From positions 621,501 through 685,500 of the forward strand of contig NZ_CP060719.1 in assembly GCF_014396975.1 (NCBI RefSeq): 64,000 nt of DNA, given 5' to 3'. The notes under the pieces are model-generated. The model searched no databases. It saw only the letters and a list, made by a program, of their open reading frames with translations, and was not told the origin of the DNA. How positions within the stretch are numbered: position 1 is the stretch's first letter; each line of letters starts with the position of its first letter. The position numbers were made by a program, and so were the translations under genes. Source of the stretch: Thermomonas carbonis (GTDB lineage Bacteria > Pseudomonadota > Gammaproteobacteria > Xanthomonadales > Xanthomonadaceae). Shown here in pieces: positions 11,639 through 19,070 of this stretch.

Positions 11639-11997
11639 TCAGGCCGGGCCGCGGTAACGACAACCGGACGTGCAGGTCTCGTGCACCACGACCTCCGACA
11701 GCAAGGGCACCACCGGCTTCAGCCGCTCCCAGATCCACGTGGCCAGGCGCTCGCTGGTGGGTTGGACAGGCCATCGATATCGTTGAGGTAATGATGGTCC
11801 AGCTGGTCGTAGAACGGCTGGAACGCGGTCTTCAGCTCGGAAAAATCCATGATCCAGCCGAAGTGCGGGTCCGGCTCGCCGGAAACATGCAGCTCGATGC
11901 GGAACGAATGCCCGTGCACGCGCGCGCATTTGTGGCCTTCGGGCACATTGGGCAGCCGGTGCGCGGCCTCGATGGTAAAGACCTTGAAGATGTCCAT
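11639..11997 (-). pseudogene. queD: 6-carboxytetrahydropterin synthase QueD, one-base frameshift
   Basis: The N-terminal 80 residues read as QueD ([53 protein letters not shown]). The frame then shifts, and the expected C-terminus [20 protein letters not shown] and [11 protein letters not shown] follows in another frame. Adding one base to the CCC run of the Pro codon near 11760 gives an intact protein of about 119 residues, the normal length. QueD converts dihydroneopterin triphosphate to 6-carboxytetrahydropterin for queuosine and 7-deazapurine synthesis. The zinc ligands (His in AAHRL and HGH) and the catalytic Cys in CARVHGH are present. Either this is a real disabling deletion or a base-calling error in a C run; the clean sequence on both sides favours a recent or artefactual change. 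Confidence 0.85.
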
Positions 11998-12017
11998 GCC
12001 GGCATCCCACGTGGAAA

Positions 12018-12043
12018 CGAAAAACCCCGCCAGGAGCGGGGTT
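12018..12043 (-). terminator. Rho-independent terminator 5' of queD
   Basis: On the minus strand AACCCCGC-TCCTG-GCGGGGTT is followed by TTT, a perfect 8-bp stem. It ends 20 bases before the queD start, so it cannot serve queD itself. It may terminate transcription from upstream (possibly the original terminator of the tRNA-Met gene now displaced to 32.4 kb) or act as an attenuator in a queD leader. Confidence 0.65.
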
Positions 12044-12044
12044 G

Positions 12045-12113
12045 CGTGCTGCGCCGATGGTATGGGTGCTCCCGAATACCACCCGGAACATCCTGATTCA
12101 AAAGGATTTTTCC
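12045..12113 (-). other. Hairpin-rich stretch: possible attL remnant or queD leader
   Basis: Two further stem-loops precede the terminator: TGGTAT/ATACCA (12058-12063 with 12076-12081, plus an inner GGG/CCC) and GGAA..ATCCT/AGGAT..TTCC (12085-12113). The first also aligns, with gaps, to the tRNA-Met 3' end at 32423 onward (shared TATGGGTG, then CGAA and CCACC). It could be a decayed island attachment site. A structured leader RNA is the alternative. Confidence 0.4.
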
Positions 12114-12264
12114 GAATTAGAACTTCGAGTTACCGCCAGACCTACCGTCAGCGCAACGAACCTTGACCGCTTGGCGGACGAGTGATTGTCGCATTTCAAA
12201 CTCTTCGACGCGACGGGCTCGCATTGCCCTCCACACGAGCCGAGCGGCTCACTACTCATCTTGG

Positions 12265-12759
12265 TCAGCGATCCACTAACGATTCTTTCCGGCGACCGCT
12301 CCCCAAAAGCACGCCGAACGTTTCCCGCACGTATGTCTGGATACCAGGATTCCGGCCCTCGCTTGACCCGGCGACGTTGAGCACTTGGATGTGACGCTGT
12401 TGTAAGGTCCCCTCGAGGACCTCTGCAGCGCGCGTCGGCGTGTACTGGCTCGTGTCGATCACAAGGCACGGCTTACCCAACCGCTCGCACTGGGCGAAAG
12501 TCAGAGCGCTGCCTCCGACAGGCTCCCCAGGACTGAAGATCACCGTCCCATCGCTGTCTTGGATGTTCCGAATGGTTCGCTTGCGATACCCGGCACCAGG
12601 CAACGCCTCCACGGGGTACCGCGGGTCGATGGGCCCGTCCTCCGCCTTCCGACCATCCGGACACCAGCCGCCACAAGGAAAGCCTGCTTCGAGCGCAGCA
12701 TCCAAAGCGCCGCGATCTGCCCCCGTTTGCCCGCCGCTGATGATCCTTTGGAGCGTCAT
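12265..12759 (-). CDS. Putative molybdenum-cofactor carrier (SLOG/YpsA-like) protein
   Basis: 164 residues beginning MTLQRIISGGQTGADRGALD. The GGQTGAD nucleotide-binding loop and the GGWCPDGRKAEDGPID and SPGEPVGGSALTFAQC segments are the signature of the putative molybdenum-carrier family, a Rossmann-like SLOG relative proposed to bind Moco or nucleotide-derived ligands. Members are common in mobile islands. No molybdoenzyme gene is nearby, so the ligand and role are unknown. It is isolated: about 200 bases without a convincing gene lie on the upstream side and about 150 bases on the downstream side. Confidence 0.75.
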   Translation of the reverse strand: MTLQRIISGGQTGADRGALDAALEAGFPCGGWCPDGRKAEDGPIDPRYPVEALPGAGYRKRTIRNIQDSDGTVIFSPGEPVGGSALTFAQCERLGKPCLVIDTSQYTPTRAAEVLEGTLQQRHIQVLNVAGSSEGRNPGIQTYVRETFGVLLGSGRRKESLVDR

Positions 12760-12959
12760 AAGTCCCGAACTGCTTCGTATCCGTGCCGCCCGCGTGTCCG
12801 AGCGCGCATCGTGCGGCGTTGACGATCACCAAGCGTCCGCTTTCGGCCGCGGACTCAACGAAAGCGCTGTTCACAGCCAGCGGAGAGAGGCTCGACTGGT
12901 CCAATGTACCTTGGCCTGGCTCTGATCAACTGCGCACAAGATGAGCAACGCCAATTAAT

Positions 12960-14242
12960 TCATTCATCCAAGGCTGGTGTAGTCAGCACAGCCGCGAATC
13001 CTCCGTACTGGGTACGCATGTTGGTTGTCTGGCCCTGGTAAAGCCTGGCAGCGAACAACAGCGCCCCCGATTCCGCTGCAAAGCAGCGTACGTCTGCCTT
13101 GAGCGATGAACCCCCATGCACGATTCGCACCCCGGGTGGTGCGAAGGCCTGAGCTACGTATGGCGTCGAAACCATCGTGTCCCAGACTCTTCGGGTCAGC
13201 TTGGAGCCACGGTAGCTTCCGCGGCTGCCAAACCCGGCTGCCGGTTTGAAGAAATATCCATCGCGGTCATCCCACAGCACGTCCCGGTTTTCGGAGGTGA
13301 CCTCGACAGTGGTCGGAATCACTTGTGCGAGCCGCTGCGCCAACGCGGGGTCAACTCCCCAACTACCCAGCATATGAGCGTCGCCAAGCAGGATCAGGTT
13401 GCGCTTGTCTGCGAGTAGGGCGTGCGCCCTGGGGTGCGGAGTGAGCGCGATCGCGCGTGCCAGATAAGCGTGACGCAGTGGCTCAACCACTGGCTCGGCG
13501 AGCGCAAAGTCGGTCAGTCGGTTGTAGACGGCGTCGATCCGTCCATCCGCGTCTTCCAGTCCATTCGGCCCGAACATGAGGGCGTTGGGTGCGCGAATAA
13601 CGCTGTCGACGCCCCGATCCTTGAATGCCGCGGCATAGAGCTCGAACTCCGGATACAGGAATTGTTCCTTGGGGCGATATCCACGATAGCCACGCGTGTC
13701 GGCATCCGCCCCAACTGCGTACGGGCATCGTCCAGCCACGCCGCCACCGAGGCGTCACGCGCCCGTGCTCCGCTTGTCCAAGGCGCCCAGGCCGTCGGCG
13801 CGCAGGACTGAACGGCATCAACCAAGAGCGTATTGAGCAAGAGCCCGCCCGGATTGGTGTTGATTTCGATCAGCCGCGGGCCGGCAACGGTGAGATGGAA
13901 GTCCAGCCCCAGCACCCCACCACTTGAGCCGGGGTCATGCAGGGCAATGCTGGGTGCCCAGCGCAGGACGTGTTCGGCGTACTTCCGATTGCGCGCGATC
14001 TCGAACACGGCTTGCGCAACTGCACCCATGAGGTCCAGTGAAGTCCGATGCACAAACAGCGCATAGGGCGAGAACAGGTGCGCATGCAACCCCGGGTCCT
14101 GGGTTGTGGCCCCGGGAGCACTGATGCCTAATGATTCACGGACGTGGCCAACGTCCACCAAGGCACACGCGCAAAGCCGGTTCAGTTCCTCGGGATCCTT
14201 GGTATTGCAGATGACATCACAGGAGTCCGCTCCTTCCACCAT
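12960..14242 (-). pseudogene. Protein with ATP-grasp-like motifs in permuted order, one-base frameshift
   Basis: Two overlapping frames form one protein. The N-terminal frame ends its good sequence at RVAIVDIAP and the C-terminal frame resumes at KEQFLYPEFELYAAAF. One extra C in the CCCC run near 13670 gives an intact 427-residue product. The start at 14242 has a strong GGGGGA ribosome-binding site. Motifs: LIEINTNPGGLLLN at about residue 130 resembles the metal-binding ExNxNPG end of ATP-grasp enzymes. YFFKPAAGFGSRGSYRG at about residue 330 resembles the nucleotide-binding lysine/glycine-rich loop, followed by KADVRCF. In ordinary ATP-grasp enzymes the order is reversed, so a circularly permuted fold is inferred. 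Substrate and pathway are unknown. It is divergent from copL. Confidence 0.6.
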
Positions 14243-14392
14243 TGGAGTCCCCCGTTGCATTCAAGGGCGAGCCGAGGCCCTGGGTGCTAGAAATGTTAGC
14301 GGCGGCGGGCGCGCCGGCAAGACCTTTCGAGCCTGTCCCACTCTAACGCTTCATTCACCAAGCAGGACGGCGCCGTGTCGTACCCTGTCACC

Positions 14393-14812
14393 ATGCCGCG
14401 CACTGCCCTACGCCTGCTTTTGGCCTTTTGTCTGATCCTCAATGGGATCGGCAACGCCATGGCCGCAGTGGCAATGCCAGCCATGCTGGATGCGCCCGCG
14501 CATGTTGCCATGTCGATGGCTGAAGCTTCTCCGCAGCTCGCCAGCGCGTGCGACCACGCCACAGACAACGGAGCAAGTCGCTCGGCACCGGTAGAGCTCC
14601 CCCCATCGGCAACCCAGCACCCTGCCGACTGTGACAGAGACTGCTGCGCGCAAGGCTCATGCACTTGCCCGTGCATGCAGATAGGGCAAGCGGCCCTTCT
14701 CGACTTGTCAGTGTTAACCGCAGTGCCGGGCCGCGCCGCAATGGCTACTACCTTGCCCGTCGGCCATGCCACACCTGCGCTGCTCAACTTCATTCGACCT
14801 CCCATCGGCTAA
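14393..14812 (+). CDS. copL: CopL-family copper-responsive regulatory protein
   Basis: A 139-residue exported protein with a hydrophobic signal (LRLLLAFCLILNGIGNAMA). It is rich in Met, His and Cys: MPAMLDAPAHVAMSMAE, then a cysteine cluster HPADCDRDCCAQGSCTCPCM at about residues 80-100. The pattern fits CopL of xanthomonads, a small Met/Cys-rich protein encoded just before copAB and needed for their copper-inducible expression. An in-frame GTG six codons upstream is possible, but the ATG places the signal peptide at the N-terminus. It lies 101 bases before copA. Confidence 0.8.
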   Translation: MPRTALRLLLAFCLILNGIGNAMAAVAMPAMLDAPAHVAMSMAEASPQLASACDHATDNGASRSAPVELPPSATQHPADCDRDCCAQGSCTCPCMQIGQAALLDLSVLTAVPGRAAMATTLPVGHATPALLNFIRPPIG

Positions 14813-14913
14813 GTGACCTCAGGCGCTGCGGCGCCGTTTGCCTTGCATGAGCCTTTTTGCCATGCCGGAGCTGCCTTGTACTCAAGGCCGTCACTGAACC
14901 ATGTGGAGTAGTC

Positions 14914-16797
14914 ATGTCATTCAAATATCCCGGCGTGTCGCCGGGCATCGCCATGCCGTCGCGGCGGCGCTTCGTCCAGGGCTTGGCCGCGGGAGGTGCT
15001 GTCGCCGGCTTGGGCCTATGGCCACAGACGGGCTGGGCACAGCAGTCGCGGAAGATGCCGGTGCTGCGAGGAACCGAGCTCGACCTCAGCGTCGGCGAGA
15101 CCCTGGTCAACTACACCGGGCAAACCCGCCCTGCCGTGACCATCAACGGCACGCTGCCCGGTCCGCTGCTGCGCTGGAAGGAAGGCACCACGGTTACCTT
15201 GCGCGTGCGCAACGACCTGCCGCGCGGATCCATCCATGGCCCGGACACGTCGATCCACTGGCATGGCCTCGTGCTGCCCGCGAACATGGACGGCGTGCCG
15301 GGGATGAGCTTCGATGGCATCCGCCCGGACGAGAGCTACCTCTACCGCTTTGACGTCAAACAGGCCGGCACCTACTGGTACCACAGCCACTCCGGTTTCC
15401 AGGAACAGGGCGGCATGTACGGGCCGCTCGTGATCGACCCGGCCGGGCCGGACCCCATCGCCAGCGACCGAGATTTCGTGGTGATGCTGTCCGACTGGAC
15501 CGACATGGATCCGGCGAAGTTGTTCGCGCGGCTCAAGAAGATGGCCAGCCACGACAACGTCTACCAGCGCACCGTCGGCGATTTCATGCGCGATGCCGAG
15601 CGCAAGGGCCTTCCTGCCACCGTGGCCGACCGCAAGATGTGGGGGCAGATGCGCATGACCCCCACGGACCTGTCCGACGTCAACGGGCAGACCTACACAT
15701 ACCTGCTCAACGGGACCACATCGCTAGGCAATTGGACCGGCGTGTTCGTCCCCGGTGACAAGGTGCGCCTGCGCTTGATCAATGGCTCGGCGATGACCTA
15801 TTTCGATGTGCGCATCCCCGGACTGAAACTGACCGTGGTCGCCGCCGACGGCCAGCCGGTGCATCCGGTCACGGTGGATGAGCTTCGGATTGGTGCCGCA
15901 GAAACGTACGACGTCATCGTGCAGCCCGGCGGACAGGACGCCTACACCGTCTTCGCCCAGGACAGCGCGCGCACGGGATATGTCAGCGGCACCCTCGCTG
16001 TGCGCGAGGGTCTGCGCGCACCGATCCCCCCTCTGGATCCCCGCCCGATCATGAGCATGGCCGACATGGGCCATGGCGACATGCATGCGGGCCACGACAT
16101 GGATGCGATGGCGTCCTCGCAACCCGCTGCCGCCGCGGCTCCGCATGCGGGTCACGCGATGCCGGGCACTCCGCCGCCGTCATCCCCCTCCGCAGATCCC
16201 CACGCAGGCCACGCCATGGCCACAGGCGCAGGCGCAGGCGCGATGGTCGGCATGGACCATGGCGCCGGTGGCATGCAAACGCACCCGGCAAGCGAGACCA
16301 ACAACCCGCTGGTGGACATGCAGACCATGTCGCCCACGCCGAAGCTGGATGATCCCGGGATCGGCCTGCGCGACAACGGCCGTCGCGTGCTGACCTACGC
16401 AGACCTCAGGAGCACCTTCGCAGACCCGGACGGCCGCGAGCCGGGCCGCACGGTTGAGCTGCACCTGACCGGGCACATGGAGAAGTTCGCGTGGTCGTTC
16501 GACGGGCTCAAGTTCGCCCAGGCAGAACCACTGCGCATGACCTATGGCGAGCGCCTGCGCATCGTGCTGGTCAACGACACCATGATGAGCCACCCCATCC
16601 ACCTGCACGGGATGTGGAGCGACGTGGAAGACGCCGACGGCAATTTCCAGGTGCGCAAGCACACCGTGGACATGCCGCCGGGAAGCAAGCGAAGTTATCG
16701 CGTGCGCGCCGATGCGCTGGGGCGCTGGGCCTACCACTGCCATCTGTTCTTCCACATGGAATCCGGCATGTTCCGGGAAGTGCGGGTGGAGGAATGA
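14914..16797 (+). CDS. copA: Copper-resistance multicopper oxidase CopA
   Basis: 627 residues. A twin-arginine signal SRRRFVQG (residues 16-23) leads to cleavage after GWAQ. The four copper-binding motifs of multicopper oxidases are intact: HWHGLVLPANMDG, WYHSHSGFQEQGG, HPIHLHGMW and YHCHLFFHMESGM. Before the last cupredoxin domain is a Met/His-rich insertion (about residues 390-460: MSMADMGHGDMHAGHDMDAM) typical of PcoA/CopA. The enzyme acts in the periplasm, oxidising Cu(I) and sequestering copper. The start MSFKYPG follows GGAG at 14904-14907. It overlaps copB by four bases (ATGA), so the two are translationally coupled. Confidence 0.95.
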   Translation: MSFKYPGVSPGIAMPSRRRFVQGLAAGGAVAGLGLWPQTGWAQQSRKMPVLRGTELDLSVGETLVNYTGQTRPAVTINGTLPGPLLRWKEGTTVTLRVRNDLPRGSIHGPDTSIHWHGLVLPANMDGVPGMSFDGIRPDESYLYRFDVKQAGTYWYHSHSGFQEQGGMYGPLVIDPAGPDPIASDRDFVVMLSDWTDMDPAKLFARLKKMASHDNVYQRTVGDFMRDAERKGLPATVADRKMWGQMRMTPTDLSDVNGQTYTYLLNGTTSLGNWTGVFVPGDKVRLRLINGSAMTYFDVRIPGLKLTVVAADGQPVHPVTVDELRIGAAETYDVIVQPGGQDAYTVFAQDSARTGYVSGTLAVREGLRAPIPPLDPRPIMSMADMGHGDMHAGHDMDAMASSQPAAAAAPHAGHAMPGTPPPSSPSADPHAGHAMATGAGAGAMVGMDHGAGGMQTHPASETNNPLVDMQTMSPTPKLDDPGIGLRDNGRRVLTYADLRSTFADPDGREPGRTVELHLTGHMEKFAWSFDGLKFAQAEPLRMTYGERLRIVLVNDTMMSHPIHLHGMWSDVEDADGNFQVRKHTVDMPPGSKRSYRVRADALGRWAYHCHLFFHMESGMFREVRVEE

Positions 16798-17957
16798 ACG
16801 CCATGCGCCTGATTCTTCCGATTGGGATTGTCTTCGCGATCGCTGCGCCGTCACCGGCTCGCGCCCAGCACGAGGGGCATGCGATGACGCCCACGAAGCC
16901 AGCTGCCACGACCACCGAACAGAAGCCGCCTCCCGCGAAGCCTGCTGAAACACCGAGGCCACCTGCGGCCAAGGCCCCTGCCAAAGCAACGCAACCCGTT
17001 CGCAAGACCGCGACGCCGGAGGCAGCGCCTGCCGCAGTGGATCATTCCACGATGGACCATTCGAAAATGGAAGGAATGGATCACTCGAAGATGGAGTCCC
17101 CCGTGATGACGGGCATGGACCATTCCAAGATGGAGGACATGGATCACTCGAAGATGGAGGACATGGATCACTCGAAGATGGAGGGCATGGACCACTCGAA
17201 CATGGAAGGCATGGACCATTCGAAGATAGATCACGCGCCTTCCACGTCCGTCACGCCAATTCCGCTCGTAACCCAAGCCGACCGCGAGGCCGCTTTCCCC
17301 GCGGTGCACACGCACCACGAACACGGCACCAGCACCAACAGCTACTGGCTGCTGGACCGTCTGGAGGTTTCCGACGCCGATGACGGCACCGCGCTGGGAT
17401 GGGAAGCATTGGGCTGGATCGGTGGCGACATCCAGCGTGTCTGGCTGCGCAGCGAGGGCGAGTCCGTCGATGGCCGCATCGAACACGGCGATGTTGAAGT
17501 GCTGTATGGCCGCAGCGTGCGGGCGTGGTGGGACGTGTTGGCCGGGGTGCGTCAGGAAGTGGGCGAAGGCCCTTCGCGCACCTGGGCAGCGTTCGGTGTG
17601 CAGGGGCTGGCGCCTTACAAGTTCGAGGTGGCGGCCACCGCCTACATCGGCCAGGGCGGTCGCACGGCGCTGCGTGCGGAAGCCGAGTACGACACCTTGC
17701 TGACCAACCGCCTGATCCTGCAGTGGCGGGCGGAGGCAAATGCTCATGGCAAGGCAGATCCACTGGCGGGTATTGGCGCCGGTCTCTCGACAGTCGAGTT
17801 TGGTGCCCGACTGCGGTTCGAGGTCACACGTCAGTTCGCGCCCTACATCGGCCTCGAGCACGACCGCGCCTTTGGCGACACCGCCGACTTTCGTCGCAAC
17901 GCGGGGCACGGCGCAGCGGACACCCGCGTGGTGGCCGGCGTGCGCGTGTGGTTCTGA
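16794..17957 (+). CDS. copB: Copper-resistance outer-membrane protein CopB
   Basis: 387 residues. A signal peptide (MRLILPIGIVFAIAAPSPARAQ) is followed by a Pro/Ala/Lys-rich stretch. A striking run of about eight MDHSKM-type repeats then covers residues about 80-147, and the C-terminal half is a CopB/PcoB-type beta-barrel ending in the aromatic VRVWF. The repeats offer Met and His copper ligands. CopB works with CopA in periplasmic and outer-membrane copper handling. ATGA overlap with copA shows tight coupling. The repeat number is unusually regular and may vary between strains. Confidence 0.93.
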   Translation: MNAMRLILPIGIVFAIAAPSPARAQHEGHAMTPTKPAATTTEQKPPPAKPAETPRPPAAKAPAKATQPVRKTATPEAAPAAVDHSTMDHSKMEGMDHSKMESPVMTGMDHSKMEDMDHSKMEDMDHSKMEGMDHSNMEGMDHSKIDHAPSTSVTPIPLVTQADREAAFPAVHTHHEHGTSTNSYWLLDRLEVSDADDGTALGWEALGWIGGDIQRVWLRSEGESVDGRIEHGDVEVLYGRSVRAWWDVLAGVRQEVGEGPSRTWAAFGVQGLAPYKFEVAATAYIGQGGRTALRAEAEYDTLLTNRLILQWRAEANAHGKADPLAGIGAGLSTVEFGARLRFEVTRQFAPYIGLEHDRAFGDTADFRRNAGHGAADTRVVAGVRVWF

Positions 17958-18013
17958 CCCGCTCCCACGCTGCCTGCACCTCACACAACTTCATCAAACC
18001 CGAGGAACGTCAC

Positions 18014-18604
18014 ATGCGCTTCGAGTCCCGATCAATTCCGTTCAACGTGCTGTTGGCTGTCGGCTGCACACTGATGGCGACGTCCTGCCAAGCCGACCCT
18101 GGGGGCATCGCTTCGGCGCCCGACCAGAACAAGCCCATCTCCACGCATGCGCCGACGACAAAGAAATTGTCCGCAACGCCCGCGACATCCACGCCCACGG
18201 CAGCCTTGGCCGCTGCCGACGTGCTCCCCCCCGTGCTGGTGCACAAGAGTGCGAGCTGTGGTTGCTGCGGCGCCTGGGTCGATCACCTGCGCGGGGCCGG
18301 CTTTACCGTTCGCGTCAACGAGACCGAAGACCTGAACCCCATCAAGGAGCGGCTCGGCGTGCCCGATGGAAAGGGCTCGTGCCATACCGCGGAGGTCGGG
18401 GGCTACATGGTGGAAGGCCACGTGCCTGCGGACGACATCAAGCGCCTGCTCGTCGAACGTCCGAAGGGGAAGGGCTTGGTGCTGCCAGGGATGCCGATCG
18501 GGTCGCCTGGCATGGAGGTTCCGGATGGCACGGTGCAGCCCTACACGGTGGAGCTGGTGGCACCGGACGGCCGAAGCCATCCATTTGCTCGGCACGGTCG
18601 CTGA
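18014..18604 (+). CDS. copG: DUF411 metal-binding protein CopG
   Basis: 196 residues with an N-terminal export signal ending near ATSCQAD, possibly a weak lipobox, a low-complexity Thr/Ala linker, and a DUF411 domain from about residue 72. The domain has the paired-cysteine loop KSASCGCCGAWVDHL, a later GSCHTAEVGGYMVEGHVPADDI motif and a C-terminal LPGMPIGSPGME segment. DUF411/CopG proteins bind copper clusters in the periplasm and are standard members of xanthomonad cop loci. AGGAAC ribosome-binding sequence precedes the ATG. It lies 56 bases after copB in the same orientation. Confidence 0.85.
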   Translation: MRFESRSIPFNVLLAVGCTLMATSCQADPGGIASAPDQNKPISTHAPTTKKLSATPATSTPTAALAAADVLPPVLVHKSASCGCCGAWVDHLRGAGFTVRVNETEDLNPIKERLGVPDGKGSCHTAEVGGYMVEGHVPADDIKRLLVERPKGKGLVLPGMPIGSPGMEVPDGTVQPYTVELVAPDGRSHPFARHGR

Positions 18605-18607
18605 CGC

Positions 18608-18639
18608 TTGACTCTGGACCTTGGTGAAGGGTGCACAGT
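18608..18639 (+). promoter_or_regulatory. MerR-type operator/promoter
   Basis: A -35 hexamer TTGACT (18608-18613) overlaps the dyad ACTCTGGACC (18611-18620) / GGTGAAGGGT (18623-18632), which matches at 7 of 10 paired positions. A weak -10 would start about 19-20 bases after the -35, the over-long spacer typical of MerR-activated promoters. It lies directly upstream of the MerR-family regulator and the copper ATPase it overlaps. Confidence 0.6.
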
Positions 18640-18671
18640 CCCACTCACCGGCACATTTCACAGGTGAACCC

Positions 18672-19070
18672 ATGAAGATCGGCGAACTGGCAAAGCGGGC
18701 CGATGTCCCCATCGACACGGTGCGCTACTACGAGCGCGAGGGCTTGATTCCACCGCCGATCCGGCGGGCTTCCGGCTACCGGGACTACGTGGACGCGGAC
18801 GTGGATCGGCTGCGTTTCATGCGTCGCGCCAAGGGCCTCGGGTTCACCTTGCACGAGATCCGCGACCTGCTGAGCCTGACTGCCATGTCCGGGGACGATA
18901 TGGCCGCACTGAATGCACAGACCCAGGCGAAGCTGCGAGACGTGGAGGAAAGAATCCACTCACTCACCCGCATCCGTGAGGCCCTGAAAAGCCTGGTCAC
19001 TGCCTGTCCCGGGCACGGCGCACTGGACCGCTGCCCGATCCTTGCAGCCCTGTCGGAGGACCGCACATGA
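18672..19070 (+). CDS. MerR-family heavy-metal-responsive regulator
   Basis: 132 residues. The N-terminal winged helix-turn-helix begins [28 protein letters not shown], the MerR hallmark, followed by a long dimerisation helix (about 75-108). The metal-binding loop has Cys112, His115 and Cys121 in [14 protein letters not shown]. This resembles copper, zinc or lead-sensing members such as the HMRTR group; the gene context favours copper, but specificity cannot be read with certainty. The start MKIGEL is the family-standard beginning. It overlaps the ATPase gene (ATGA) and has a MerR-type dyad 40 bases upstream, suggesting autoregulation of the regulator-ATPase pair. Confidence 0.9.
   Translation: MKIGELAKRADVPIDTVRYYEREGLIPPPIRRASGYRDYVDADVDRLRFMRRAKGLGFTLHEIRDLLSLTAMSGDDMAALNAQTQAKLRDVEERIHSLTRIREALKSLVTACPGHGALDRCPILAALSEDRT

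Noticed and set aside
12058..12086. A second tRNA gene or tRNA fragment with intact T-arm
   Set aside because: The TTCGGGA loop lacks the invariant T-loop pattern and the stems do not close; at best it is a degraded att copy.
12018..12113. preQ1 riboswitch upstream of queD
   Set aside because: The hairpins do not contain the short preQ1-I loop/A-rich tail or any other preQ1 class signature I can recognise.
12760..12959. Possible small gene upstream of the molybdenum-carrier gene
   Set aside because: Frames on both strands are short, lack convincing starts and show no family resemblance.
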